DNA of 64,000 nt from CATOSD01 sp034422735 (GCA_034422735.1 DAOUJL010000079.1:62001-126000); one strand, 5' to 3'; numbered from the stretch's first letter, positions 10,361-18,715 are shown. Numbers and translations: made by a program. The notes: generated by a model not told the origin, from the letters alone.

Positions 10361-11509
10361 ATGGACTTCGCCTACCAATACACGGATGAACAGCAGCGCT
10401 TCCGCGCCGAGGTGTCGGCCTGGCTCGACGCCAACGCGCCGCCTGACACTGCGCGCGGTCCCGACAGCCCGTCGCGGCAGCGCCTGCGGCTTGCCCTGGG
10501 CGAGAATGGCTGGCTCGCGCCGTCTCTGCCAGTCGAGCAAGGGGGCGCGGGCCTGACGCCGGACCACACGGTCGTGGTGCTGGAGGAGTTGGACAGGCGC
10601 GGGCTGCTCTCGGTGCACGACGCCGCGGGTGCCCAGCTACGCAGCGCGCTGATCGAGTCCGGTTCGGAGTCGCTGCGCGGCGAACTGCTTCCGGCGCTCG
10701 CCAGTGGCAGGGCGGCGGTGTGGCGCATGGTGCTGGACCCGCACGCCGAGCCGGGCAGCGACACGCTTGGCGTGAGCGCGCGTCCCGACGCCGACGGGTT
10801 CATCCTGGACGGCGAGGCCGCCTTCACTGGCGCGGGCGCGGCCCCGACGCACCTGTGGACGCTGGCGACTTCCGAGCGCGACGGTGCGATTCTGGCGCTG
10901 GTCGTCCCGGCCGCGTTGCACGGCGTCAGCGTCTCCACGCCCCGCACGCTCGCGGACGGCGCCTTGCACCGGGCCGCGTTTGAGGACGCCTGGGTTCCGC
11001 GCACGTCCATGCTGGGGGACGAGGCCGACGGCTGGCGTGTCACCCGCTCGGCGGCGCTGGACGACCCCGCGCTGGACCTCCCCGTTCCCGAGGTGAGCCG
11101 CGAGGCGGAGGCCGTGTTGCGGTTCGCCAGGAATACGACGCACGAGGGCAGGCCGCTCAGCGAGGAGCCGGTGCGCCGGATGCTGCTGGTGGAGGCCTAC
11201 GTGGACAGCCGGCTGTCGCGGCTGCTTGCGATGCGCAACCAGTGGCGCCGCGCCGCGGGACTGCCCATGACGTACGAGCTCGCCCAGGCGGACATGCTGA
11301 GGGAGCGGGCCGCGCTGCGCCTGTCCCACATCACGCAGGAAGTGGCGGGCGTGTACGCGCTGCTGGACTCGGACGACCCCCGGTCAGGTTCGCCGGGCTT
11401 TGCGACGCAGCAGCGCCAGAGCGTCGCCGGCCAGAATCCGACCGGACTGCCGGACGCCCGCAGGCAGGCCATCGCGGAGGCGCTGGGCATGAGCAAGCCG
11501 GCCGGCTGA
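10361..11509 (+). CDS. Acyl-CoA dehydrogenase-like protein with degenerate active-site motifs
   Basis: 382 aa, all three ACAD domains by length, starting MDFAYQYTDEQQRFR. The middle-domain motif that reads F-x-E-P-x-x-GSD in active members is here RMVLDPHAEPGSDTLG, and the C-terminal GGTxEIQ loop is replaced by GQNPTGLPDARRQAIAEALG. This suggests weak or altered FAD binding and points to a non-catalytic or structural partner of the upstream truncated paralogue, which has the good middle domain but no C-terminal domain. That pairing is inference; alternatively it is a divergent enzyme with its own substrate. Same operon, 27 bases after the previous stop. Confidence 0.8.
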   Translation: MDFAYQYTDEQQRFRAEVSAWLDANAPPDTARGPDSPSRQRLRLALGENGWLAPSLPVEQGGAGLTPDHTVVVLEELDRRGLLSVHDAAGAQLRSALIESGSESLRGELLPALASGRAAVWRMVLDPHAEPGSDTLGVSARPDADGFILDGEAAFTGAGAAPTHLWTLATSERDGAILALVVPAALHGVSVSTPRTLADGALHRAAFEDAWVPRTSMLGDEADGWRVTRSAALDDPALDLPVPEVSREAEAVLRFARNTTHEGRPLSEEPVRRMLLVEAYVDSRLSRLLAMRNQWRRAAGLPMTYELAQADMLRERAALRLSHITQEVAGVYALLDSDDPRSGSPGFATQQRQSVAGQNPTGLPDARRQAIAEALGMSKPAG

Positions 11510-11521
11510 GGAGAACGACTC

Positions 11522-12091
11522 GTGCGCATCGGCATAATCTCTGACACCCACAGCCTTCTCGACGACGCCAGCGACATGCCGTCGCAGATCCTGGACGCCT
11601 TCCGGGGCGTCGACATGATCATCCACTGCGGCGACCTGGACACGCTGGGCGTGCTGGACTGGCTGGAGACCGTCGCGCCAGTGCTCGCCGTGCGCGGCTA
11701 CCCCGACCCCGTCGAGGAGGGCGAGCGGCTCGCCGACTCGACGCGCGTGGTGGAGGCGGAGGGCCTGTCCATAGGCGTCATACACGACATCGCCTGGCCC
11801 GGCATCCGTGTGCGGCTGGAGAGCTTCTTCGAGTTCCCGGACAGGCCGTTCGAGGCGGTGATGCGCTCCAAGTGGGGCCGGCCCGTGGACGTGATAGCCT
11901 TCGGCGACACGCACGAGGAGATGGTCGCCTGGTACGAGGGCGTGCTGCTGGTCAACCCCGGCAGCCCCACCAAGCCGGGCCTGCGCCACGGCGCGGGCGA
12001 ACTGGGCACGGTCGCCATCCTCGAGGTCAGGCGCGGCGTAGCCACAGTGGAGCTGGTAAAGCTGCCCGGCCGGCTCTCACCCCCATCCTGA
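11522..12091 (+). CDS. YfcE/MJ0936-type metallophosphodiesterase
   Basis: 189 aa calcineurin-like phosphoesterase. The metal-binding blocks are MRIGIISDTHS (D-x-H), HCGDLD (GD), the His in GVIHDIAWPG, the GDTHEEM motif and the terminal NPGSPTKPG of the YfcE subfamily. The family hydrolyses phosphodiesters in vitro; the physiological substrate is generally unknown. GTG start preceded by GAGGAG, 12 bases after the third ACAD gene, so it is probably co-transcribed with it. A second, longer metallophosphoesterase lies at 16.7-17.4 kb. Confidence 0.88.
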   Translation: MRIGIISDTHSLLDDASDMPSQILDAFRGVDMIIHCGDLDTLGVLDWLETVAPVLAVRGYPDPVEEGERLADSTRVVEAEGLSIGVIHDIAWPGIRVRLESFFEFPDRPFEAVMRSKWGRPVDVIAFGDTHEEMVAWYEGVLLVNPGSPTKPGLRHGAGELGTVAILEVRRGVATVELVKLPGRLSPPS

Positions 12092-12126
12092 CCTTCCCCC
12101 ATCGTGAGGAAGGGACTACTGGGCCT

Positions 12127-12147
12127 CCTCTCCCTTGATGGGAGAGG
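12127..12147. repeat. Intergenic palindrome, CCTCTCCC/GGGAGAGG type
   Basis: CCTCTCCC and GGGAGAGG arms with a 5-base loop, preceded by a second imperfect C-rich/G-rich pair from about 12075. It lies between two convergent transcription units (phosphodiesterase and MaoC-like gene) and could serve both as a hairpin terminator. Same family as the other palindromes in the window. Confidence 0.65.
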
Positions 12148-12180
12148 ATTGAGGTGAGGGTGAGTGCATGAGGGCGTCCC

Positions 12181-13239
12181 CTACCCCCGCGAAATCCCAA
12201 CCCCCTTGCCCTTTAGGATCACCTGGCCGTCGCTGTTGTAATACGTCGTGCCCGTCACCGTAAACACCAGCCGGTTCTTGGAGCCCTGCCGCTCGTAGAT
12301 GTCCAGCAGCCGCGACTTCCTGCTCAGCTTCTCGCCCAACCTCGCCAGCCCGAGCACCTCGTAGGACTGCCCGCCGTTCAGGCCGCCCTGGGTGGGCAGA
12401 CCCTCGATCTCGTGGTCGCGTTCGCCGCTCATCACGCCCGGAGGGCCGCCCCAGTAGTTAGGATTCTCCCGTATTCGGCGGGTGAGCTGGTCCGGCTCGG
12501 TGGGCGGGTGCTTGAAGCCGTCCACCGGATAGAGCGGCATGGCCATCACAGAACCCCAGCGCGTGGACTTGGCGTACTCCTCGTCCCAGTACAGCCGGTC
12601 CGGGTCCGGTATCGCCTGCGAGAACCTGCGAAGCTCCGGCAGCGACACCGAGTCCCAGCTAGTGCCCTCAGACTCCAGGCCTATCTGGCTGCGCACCTCG
12701 TCGTTAACGTACAGCGCGCCCTCCATGTTGTGGCCGGGCTCGTAGTAGTCGTCGGGTTCTTGCAACTCCTGCGGCGGCACAAACGGGTAAGAAACGTCCG
12801 GGCCGTTCTTCAGGGGAAGTGCCACCACCGCGGAGCCGGGAGATGTTTCCTGTCCGTTCTGGTTCCTCATGCCGCAGTCCAGGTCGACGATGCCGATACC
12901 GTCGATCTCGCGCATCTCGCGCACGCGCGCCCACACGGTGAACACGTCGAAGGGGTAGTGCATGGCGCGGTACTGCATCTGGAGCTTCCAGAGCCAGCCG
13001 CCTTGACCGGCCCAGTCCTTGAACACGCGGGCGATGGGGTGCTTGCGCCAGTTGCCGTTCGCCACGATGTCGTCGAGCTGGAAAACCGATGTGGCGAACT
13101 TGTAGTCGTAGTGGAACCTCTCCCAGTTCTCCTGGGCGGCGCACCAGCGCGCGATGTGGGCGTTGCTCCAGGGACCGTACTCCTGCGTCGGCACCTCCAT
13201 GCCAACTTCGATGTCTTCCAGATAGACCTGGTCGGTCAT
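12181..13239 (-). CDS. MaoC/FAS1-like double hot-dog dehydratase
   Basis: 352 aa protein with two hot-dog-like halves: an N-terminal MaoC-like segment (EVPTQEYGPWSNAHIARWCAA, then NWERFHYDYKFA) and a C-terminal segment with DPDRLYWDEEYAKSTRWG and the LGLARLGEKLSRKSRLLDIYERQG strand typical of FAS1-like dehydratases. Such proteins hydrate enoyl-CoA or related acyl thioesters. It is encoded with a zinc alcohol dehydrogenase and an esterase on the same strand, which would fit a catabolic pathway, and faces the ACAD operon. Substrate unknown. ATG start; 46 bases separate it from the dehydrogenase upstream. Confidence 0.75.
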   Translation of the reverse strand: MTDQVYLEDIEVGMEVPTQEYGPWSNAHIARWCAAQENWERFHYDYKFATSVFQLDDIVANGNWRKHPIARVFKDWAGQGGWLWKLQMQYRAMHYPFDVFTVWARVREMREIDGIGIVDLDCGMRNQNGQETSPGSAVVALPLKNGPDVSYPFVPPQELQEPDDYYEPGHNMEGALYVNDEVRSQIGLESEGTSWDSVSLPELRRFSQAIPDPDRLYWDEEYAKSTRWGSVMAMPLYPVDGFKHPPTEPDQLTRRIRENPNYWGGPPGVMSGERDHEIEGLPTQGGLNGGQSYEVLGLARLGEKLSRKSRLLDIYERQGSKNRLVFTVTGTTYYNSDGQVILKGKGVGISRG

Positions 13240-13285
13240 GCTACCTAACCTCCGGCGCGCTCGCGCGCTCTGTTTTCCCTTCTGG

Positions 13286-14329
13286 CTATGATGAATGAAT
13301 TTGGACCTTAATCGAGCCTGTGGACTTGTCGTAAGCGGTCTCGAAGCCGCGCTGGATATCGTCCAGCGAGTACCTGTGCGTCACCATCTGGCCCAGGTCG
13401 GCCTGGCCCCGCGCCATCATCTCGATGGCAAGCTCGTAGTCGTGCCGACCGTCCAGCACGTTGTAGCAGGACGAGAAGGCTATCGTCTGCTCCTTGAGCA
13501 TGGGCGGAAGCCAGTCCACCGTGATGGGCCGGCGGAAGCCGCCTACGATGGCGATGCGCCCCTGCCGCCGCGTCACCTCGATGGACTGCACGGCGGTGGC
13601 CTCACTCTTACCGCCCACGGTCTCGATCGTCAGGTCCGCGCCGCGGCCGTCCGTGGCGTCCGCTAGCGCCTCCCAGAACGCGGGGCCGTCCGGGGGCAGC
13701 GCGTCGTCTGCGCCCAGTCGCTTGGCCATGGCGGCCTGCTGCTCGTGGCGCGCCGTGGCGAACACGCGGCCCGCGCCGAGCGCCCGCGCCGCGGCAATCG
13801 CCGTCAGCCCGATGTTGCCGGAGCCCAGCACCGCGACCGTCTCGCCACCCTTGAGGTCGCCGCGGCGGACGCCGTGCACCGACACCGCCAGCGGCTCCAC
13901 CAACGCGCCCTCCTCCCAGGACAGCGCGTCGTCCAGCGGGTAGCATCCCGCGGCCCTGCGCAGGATGTACTCCGCGAATCCGCCGCCGTGGGCGTCGTCC
14001 TTATGCTGGCACTGGATGAACTGTCCCTGGCGGCAGAACCAGCAGTCTCCGCATGAGCGCCCGTGGCCGATGGTCTCGACGGCAACCCGCTCGCCGATTC
14101 GAGCAGGGTCGACACCCTCGCCCACCTCCACGATCTCTCCGGCGACCTCGTGGCCGGTGGGCAGGTCGTCCGGCTCGGTCTTGTCCGCGTTCATCAGCAG
14201 GTCCGATCCGCAGATGCCCACCGCGCGGACGCGGACGAGCGCGTCCAGCGGTCCCGGTGTGGGCTTAGGGAGTTCAGTGAGGCGCATAACGCCCTCGCCG
14301 TCGAACAGGGCGGCCTTCATCGTGGACAT
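13286..14329 (-). CDS. Zinc-dependent alcohol dehydrogenase (threonine/sorbitol dehydrogenase-like)
   Basis: 347 aa medium-chain dehydrogenase/reductase. Catalytic zinc ligands appear in GICGSDLLMN (Cys) and TGHEVAGEIVEVG (His-Glu); the structural zinc lobe has four cysteines in CGDCWFCRQGQFIQC. The Rossmann motif is VLGSGNIGLTAI near residue 170. It should oxidise an alcohol or polyol with NAD(P)+. An 8-base gap to the esterase upstream indicates one transcription unit. The product closest by pattern is L-threonine 3-dehydrogenase or a sorbitol dehydrogenase-like enzyme, but substrate cannot be fixed. Confidence 0.88.
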   Translation of the reverse strand: MSTMKAALFDGEGVMRLTELPKPTPGPLDALVRVRAVGICGSDLLMNADKTEPDDLPTGHEVAGEIVEVGEGVDPARIGERVAVETIGHGRSCGDCWFCRQGQFIQCQHKDDAHGGGFAEYILRRAAGCYPLDDALSWEEGALVEPLAVSVHGVRRGDLKGGETVAVLGSGNIGLTAIAAARALGAGRVFATARHEQQAAMAKRLGADDALPPDGPAFWEALADATDGRGADLTIETVGGKSEATAVQSIEVTRRQGRIAIVGGFRRPITVDWLPPMLKEQTIAFSSCYNVLDGRHDYELAIEMMARGQADLGQMVTHRYSLDDIQRGFETAYDKSTGSIKVQIHSS

Positions 14330-14338
14330 CTCGTCCTC

Positions 14339-15025
14339 CTAACTCGGCTCAAGCGGCGGCAGCACGCGCTTGATCCACTCGGTGGCGTCGTTTACCGTCC
14401 GCTGGGCGATTTCGTGGCCCATGGGGTACTCGTGGTATTCGGGCGCGTAGCCCTCCGCTTCCAGGAAGCTCACCGCCTCGCGCGCGGCGTCGATGCCTAT
14501 CACCGCGTCGCGTGTGCCGTGCGCGACGAAGATGGGCTGGTCGCGCTTTTCGGGCAGCCTGCCGCGCAGGACATCGGGATCGGTCACCCTGCCGCTCAGC
14601 CCTAGTATGCCGCGGAACCTGCGCGGGTCGGGCAGCCCCACGCGGTAGCTCATCATGCAGCCCTGGGAGAACCCGCCGAGCACCAGGTTGCCCGGCTCGA
14701 TGCGGTATGCTTCCATAACCTCGTCCAGCAGCGCGTCGATCAACTCCTCGGAAGCCTGCGCCTCCTCCGGTCCGCCCGCGCCGCCGGGCTGCGTCCAGGC
14801 GTAGCCCACCATGCCCGGGCCAAGCTGCACCTGCATGGGCGCGTTCGGGCAGATGTACACGTAGCCCCTGCTGTCGATGGCTGGAGTAAGACCCGCTAGG
14901 TCGCCCATGTGCGCGCCAAAGCCGTGCAGCAGCACAACCATGGGATAAATGGCGTCCGGGTCGTAGTCGTCCGGCTCAATCGCCAGGTAGGTCAGGGTGC
15001 TGCCCTGTCGTTCGAATGCGCGCAC
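14339..15025 (-). CDS. Alpha/beta hydrolase, phospholipase/carboxylesterase family
   Basis: 228 aa. The oxyanion-hole region VVLLHGFGAHMGD, nucleophile elbow GGFSQGCMMS (Ser about residue 122), catalytic Asp in GTRDAVIG and His in PMGHEI give the complete triad of the phospholipase/carboxylesterase (YpfH-like) group. It cleaves short acyl esters in the cytoplasm. GTG start with GGAGGTGAT about 10 bases upstream, which decides against other starts. First gene of the esterase-dehydrogenase-MaoC unit. Confidence 0.88.
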   Translation of the reverse strand: MRAFERQGSTLTYLAIEPDDYDPDAIYPMVVLLHGFGAHMGDLAGLTPAIDSRGYVYICPNAPMQVQLGPGMVGYAWTQPGGAGGPEEAQASEELIDALLDEVMEAYRIEPGNLVLGGFSQGCMMSYRVGLPDPRRFRGILGLSGRVTDPDVLRGRLPEKRDQPIFVAHGTRDAVIGIDAAREAVSFLEAEGYAPEYHEYPMGHEIAQRTVNDATEWIKRVLPPLEPS

Positions 15026-15653
15026 GGTGCCTAATCACCTCCAGCGGGTCTCGTGCCGTACAGAGGTTATCGCTATACGCAGCCGATGACAAGCCTGCTG
15101 TCCATTAGGAAAGCCAGGCCTTTTCATTCCCCGTCGCGGCAACCTGCCGGCGGGCGAGGGCAACGGCGTCACTTCCGCTTGTCACCACTCCCCCAACACC
15201 AACCCATTCGCGCCCACGTATCCCGAAAAAAGCGTCACTTTCCCGCGCCACCCGTTCCCATCCGTGCGCCATCCATTCTCACCCGCGTTCTACCAGTTCC
15301 CGTCCGTGCGCCATTTCTCCCCACAAATTCGAACTGCCCCTACAATCTCGCCAACCCTATTGATTCTACAGCACGCACGTGCTATTTTCTACGTAGCAGT
15401 CGCCGCGGCGCCAGTTGTGGAGTAGGGGCGGAGCCTGCCCTGAACTTGCCGAATGGGTTTGAAACCCGCCCGTTCCCCGCCCAAGATCACTGTCGCGTTC
15501 TGCGACATTTGGCGCAATGCGCGTGACGAACCTTAACAACTTGGCTCACAAGAAGTGACAATAGAATCGGACCGCCCAGCTACGGAATGGGCAGAATTGT
15601 GCAGAACTGAGCAGATTTTTCCGAGAGCCGCGCCCAAAGCCCTTCCGCTTGTC

Positions 15654-15676
15654 CCCTCTCCCTCGATGGGAGAGGG
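15654..15676. repeat. Palindrome CCCTCTCCC/GGGAGAGGG inside copy A
   Basis: Nine-base perfect arms with a 5-base loop, followed by a GAGCCTGCCCCGTACTTGATGC-like short palindrome. It is present in copy A but replaced by unrelated sequence at the corresponding place of copy B, so it looks like an insertion into the larger element. Confidence 0.65.
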
Positions 15677-15756
15677 CTAGAGCCTGCCCCGTACTTGATG
15701 CGGGGGCGAGGGTGAAGACACGACCACAGCCGACGAATCTAAAGCCTCCATCCCGA

Positions 15757-15779
15757 CCCTCTCTCCTGACCGGAGAGGG
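15757..15779. repeat. Palindrome CCCTCTC-CGGAGAGGG at the right end of copy A
   Basis: Inverted arms with a short loop, immediately inside the right terminal repeat GAATGAAAAGGC. Copy B has the equivalent palindrome at 35844-35870 next to its own terminal repeat, so this palindrome is part of the element end. Confidence 0.65.
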
Positions 15780-15814
15780 CAGAATGAAAAGGCTCTGGGT
15801 TGCGGGCGGCGTGC

Positions 15815-15844
15815 TTGCACTCCGTGACAGGCGTGGACTAGAAT
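15815..15844 (+). promoter_or_regulatory. Predicted promoter of the hypothetical gene at 15.9 kb
   Basis: TTGCAC and TAGAAT with an 18-base spacer, 20 bases beyond the right end of repeat copy A and about 37 bases before the start codon; a GAGGATGG ribosome binding site follows. Confidence 0.5.
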
Positions 15845-15881
15845 CGAGCCGAATCTTTGGAACAGTTTTGAAGAGGATGGA

Positions 15882-16661
15882 ATGAGTAAACTGATCGACA
15901 TGCTGGAGAGGGCGTCGTCTCCCTCGCAGACCCCGATGGGATTCGGCCCCGCCTCGCGCCGCGCCGACGAGAGACCGGCGCTCGCGGTCGTTGGCCGCGT
16001 GCTCGCTTCCGACCTGGAGGCAGATTCGGGCCTGGTGCGGACGGACGTTGAAGCGGTGCTGGTGGAGGTGCACGCGAGCGCCCGCAAGGAGTCGCTCGAC
16101 GCGGCATTCGACGCCCTGGATGGCAAGCTGTGGGGCCTGAGCGTAGACGAGCGCGTAGGCTTGGAGATCGTGGAGGCCGCCAGGGAGCGAGGCTGCGATT
16201 TCGTGGCGTTGGACACTCTCGGCGCGCCCGCGTCGCTGCTGAGCGAAGAAGACCTGGGCAAGCTGGTGACGGTGGAGGGCGACCTGGACGAGCGCACCGC
16301 GGGGGCGATTCGCAGCCTCTCGTTCGACGGCGCGCTGTACCATCCGCCGGAAAGCCTGTCGCCTCTCAGCCTGGGGCGTCTGATCGCCGTCCAGCGCGCA
16401 CACCGGCTGCTGGGCAACCCGTTCCTGGTCAGGGCCTACGGCGAGCTGTCGAAGCCTGACCTGAAGGAGCTTCGAGACGCGGGCATAGCGGGCATCGTGG
16501 TGGAGCTTTCCCAGTCAGATGCGATCGCCGCCATGCGGGAGAGCATTCGCAACCTGCCCAGAAGCAGGCCAAGGAAGAACCAGAGGCGAAACGTCGCGCC
16601 GCTAGTGCCCTCCGTACAGCCGGGACAAGTAGAGGCCGACGACTACGACGACGAGGAGTGA
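15882..16661 (+). CDS. Hypothetical protein, alternating beta/alpha pattern
   Basis: 259 aa, not recognised. The sequence has a regular strand-helix rhythm (ALAVVGRVL, EAVLVEVHA, WGLSVDERVG, CDFVALDT, GNPFLVRAYG, AGIAGIVVELS), which suggests a TIM-barrel-like fold; the segment from about residue 160 resembles the end of a dihydropteroate- or indole-glycerol-type barrel only in pattern. No catalytic motif stands out. The C-terminus is a basic then acidic tail. It has its own predicted promoter and ribosome binding site, is clearly coding by codon pattern, and converges with a metallophosphoesterase gene 8 bases downstream. Confidence 0.75.
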   Translation: MSKLIDMLERASSPSQTPMGFGPASRRADERPALAVVGRVLASDLEADSGLVRTDVEAVLVEVHASARKESLDAAFDALDGKLWGLSVDERVGLEIVEAARERGCDFVALDTLGAPASLLSEEDLGKLVTVEGDLDERTAGAIRSLSFDGALYHPPESLSPLSLGRLIAVQRAHRLLGNPFLVRAYGELSKPDLKELRDAGIAGIVVELSQSDAIAAMRESIRNLPRSRPRKNQRRNVAPLVPSVQPGQVEADDYDDEE

Positions 16662-16669
16662 CTGCGCGG

Positions 16670-17401
16670 CTAGCGCCCCAGCGGCAGCCTGTCGATCAGG
16701 TACTGCGGCAGGTCGTGGCCGCGCATCTTCTCCTGCGTCGCCTCGATGTCGTACTCGACCCTGTGGTGCGTCACCGTTGACGCATCGGAGTCGTACACCG
16801 CGTAGCTCGCGGTGGGATCGCCGTCGCGGGGCTGCCCGACCGAACCGGGGTTCACGATCACCTGCTCCTCGCCCAGCGCAACCGGCGAATCCAGCGGAAA
16901 CTGCAAAAACTCGGCTCCCTGCGCGGCGGGCCGGCAGATGAACGGGACGTGCGAGTGGCCCACCAGGCACCAGTAGGTGTCGAAGTGGTTGAAGCTGGCA
17001 ACGGCCGCCTGCACCGTCACGACGTACTCCCAGATGGGGTCGCGAGGGCTGCCGTGGACTACGGTGAACTCGTCCAGCTCGAGGCGCAGCTCCAGGCTGG
17101 CGAGGTGCTCGGCCTGCTCAGCGGACAGTTGGCCGGCTGTCCAGCGGTTGGCGGCCGCGGCGTAGGGATTGAATGCCTCCAGGCTCAGCTTGCCAATGGC
17201 GGCGAGGTCGTGGTTTCCTGCGACGGCCCGCAGGTCGTGCCGGAGCAGGAGGTCGATGCAGGGACCGGGATCCGGGCCGTAGCCGACGACGTCGCCCAGA
17301 GACCACACCTGGTCGAACCCGCCCCTGGATTGTGCGTCGCTTAGCACGCTCTCCAGCGCCTCCAGATTGCTGTGGATGTCCGAAACTATGAGCGCCCGCA
17401 T
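16670..17401 (-). CDS. Metallophosphoesterase family protein
   Basis: 243 aa calcineurin-like phosphoesterase with MRALIVSDIHSN (D-x-H), SLGDVVGYGPDP (GD), AVAGNHD (GNHD), VVHGSP, GHSHVPF and NPGSVGQPRDG. This arrangement is that of the metallophosphatase/YfcE-like group with a longer insert than the 11.5 kb paralogue. Substrate unknown. It is divergently transcribed from tsaE with a 107-base spacer. Confidence 0.88.
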   Translation of the reverse strand: MRALIVSDIHSNLEALESVLSDAQSRGGFDQVWSLGDVVGYGPDPGPCIDLLLRHDLRAVAGNHDLAAIGKLSLEAFNPYAAAANRWTAGQLSAEQAEHLASLELRLELDEFTVVHGSPRDPIWEYVVTVQAAVASFNHFDTYWCLVGHSHVPFICRPAAQGAEFLQFPLDSPVALGEEQVIVNPGSVGQPRDGDPTASYAVYDSDASTVTHHRVEYDIEATQEKMRGHDLPQYLIDRLPLGR

Positions 17402-17414
17402 TCGTTTCTCCGAC

Positions 17415-17444
17415 TTGAGGTTGCCGCCTGTCCGAAAATATAAT
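17415..17444 (+). promoter_or_regulatory. Predicted promoter of tsaE-tsaB
   Basis: TTGAGG and a consensus TATAAT separated by 18 bases, upstream of tsaE in the divergent spacer. Confidence 0.55.
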
Positions 17445-17508
17445 ACTACGTTGGAGTGAGTGGTGCGGGGGCGCTCGATGGATTGTCGGCACGGAATCGG
17501 CAGATGGA

Positions 17509-18012
17509 GTGGCCGGGATTTTGGACGACAACGCGAAAACGACCATAGTCAGCGGCTCGCCCGAGCACACGCGGGCCATCGGCAGGGCGCTCGGCGAGAG
17601 CGCGGAGCCGGGCGACGTGTTCCTGCTCGCCGGAGAACTGGGCGCGGGCAAGACGTGCCTCACCCAGGGCGTGCTCTGGGGGCTTGGCGGCGACGAGTAC
17701 GCCAGAAGCCCCACGTTCGTGCTGGTCTCGCAGTACCGGGCGCGCCTGACGCTGCACCACGTGGACCTGTACCGGCTGGACTCGTTCACCGAAGTCGACG
17801 GCCTGGAGCTGGACGAGTACCTCTACGGCGACGGGCTCTGCGTGGTGGAGTGGGCCGACAAAGCGGACGGCATGTTTCCGGATGACAGCCTCCTCATCCG
17901 GCTGGACGTTACGGGCGAGTCCACGCGCCGCATCACGTTCGAGCCGCCGCCACAGCGGGCGGAGTGGCTGGCGAACGCGCTGAGCGGGGTGAAAGTGTGG
18001 AGCTGTCAATAG
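17509..18012 (+). CDS. tsaE: tRNA threonylcarbamoyladenosine biosynthesis ATPase TsaE
   Basis: 167 aa P-loop protein of the t6A37 tRNA-modification machinery; it drives turnover of the TsaB-TsaD complex. Walker A is GELGAGKT (residues 42-49), followed by the family block SPTFVLVSQYRARLTLHHVDLYRL and the Walker B-like CVVEWADKA. GTG start chosen; a TTG 12 bases downstream is an alternative. The 3' end overlaps tsaB by 16 bases, so the two are translationally coupled, a common pairing. TsaD and TsaC are not in the window. Confidence 0.92.
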   Translation: MAGILDDNAKTTIVSGSPEHTRAIGRALGESAEPGDVFLLAGELGAGKTCLTQGVLWGLGGDEYARSPTFVLVSQYRARLTLHHVDLYRLDSFTEVDGLELDEYLYGDGLCVVEWADKADGMFPDDSLLIRLDVTGESTRRITFEPPPQRAEWLANALSGVKVWSCQ

Positions 18013-18677
18013 ACACGTCGACAACCTGCGCCGCCGTCGGGTTGTCGGACCGCGGCGAGTTCATCGCGGAGCACCGATGGCGGTCGCGGCAGAACCACTG
18101 CGTCGAGCTGGTGCCGGCTATCCGGGAGCTTATGCGGCGCTCCGGTGTGGACGTGGGCAATGTAGAGGCGGTGTTCGTCGCCAGAGGACCGGGCGGATTC
18201 AGCGCGCTGCGCGTGGGCATGAGCGCGGCCAAGGCGCTGTCCGCAGCGCTCGACGTGCCGCTGGTGGCGGTCAACACGCTGGACGTGGAGGCCGCGCCGT
18301 ACCTGCCGCTGGGATCGCCGGTGGCCGCCGTGATGCCGGCGGGCCGCAATCGGCTGTACCTGGGAAGCTACGCCGTTTCCGAGGAAGACGAGCCGGCGTC
18401 ATACAGCGTCATTCAGACTGACGAACTCGCGGCGCTGCTGTCCCCCGGCGTCGTGGTGTGCGGTGAGGCGGCGGAGGCGTGTGTGGATGCGTCCGAGGTC
18501 GCGGGCGCGCGGGTGGCGGCTCTGTCTCCTCCCACGCGAGGCGCGGCGTCCCTGGCGCGACTGGCATACGCGCGGCTGGAGCGCGGCTGCATCGACGACC
18601 GCGCCGCGCTACAGCCACTGTACCTGCGGAGCGCGCAGGTGGAGATGGCCCGGCGCACATGGGGCGCGGCAAGTTAG
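17997..18677 (+). CDS. tsaB: tRNA threonylcarbamoyladenosine biosynthesis protein TsaB
   Basis: 226 aa ASKHA-fold protein that dimerises with TsaD. The N-terminus VELSIDTSTTCAAVGLSDRG and the block VARGPGGFSALRVGMSAAKAL are diagnostic. The C-terminal half is divergent, as usual for TsaB. The GTG start lies within the end of tsaE; a more upstream in-frame GTG would add eleven unrelated residues. The next gene (ndk) is on the same strand 38 bases on. Confidence 0.9.
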   Translation: MELSIDTSTTCAAVGLSDRGEFIAEHRWRSRQNHCVELVPAIRELMRRSGVDVGNVEAVFVARGPGGFSALRVGMSAAKALSAALDVPLVAVNTLDVEAAPYLPLGSPVAAVMPAGRNRLYLGSYAVSEEDEPASYSVIQTDELAALLSPGVVVCGEAAEACVDASEVAGARVAALSPPTRGAASLARLAYARLERGCIDDRAALQPLYLRSAQVEMARRTWGAAS

Positions 18678-18715
18678 CTGCGCTCAATACTGGTAACCGA
18701 TAGGAGATTACGGAA

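Larger units (their letters stand above)
15116..15794 (+). mobile_element. Non-coding element with terminal inverted repeats, copy A
   Basis: 679 bp between the esterase gene and a hypothetical gene, with no credible gene inside. Its ends are AGGCCTTTTCATTC on the left and GAATGAAAAGGCT on the right, an inverted pair. Most of it is homologous to the reverse complement of copy B at 35.8-36.4 kb, with identical runs such as CTTAACAACTTGGCTCACAA. Internally it has a 44-base near-duplicate (around 15262-15330), two CCCTCTCCC-type palindromes and two GCCTGCCC-type short palindromes. No target-site duplication is evident. The structure fits a MITE-like or other non-autonomous mobile repeat. Confidence 0.65.

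Noticed and set aside
15053..15526. 157-codon frame across copy A
   Set aside because: Only the middle ~80 codons are shared with copy B, compared differences are mostly amino-acid changing, and no ribosome binding site or family is seen; kept as a minor finding, not a gene.
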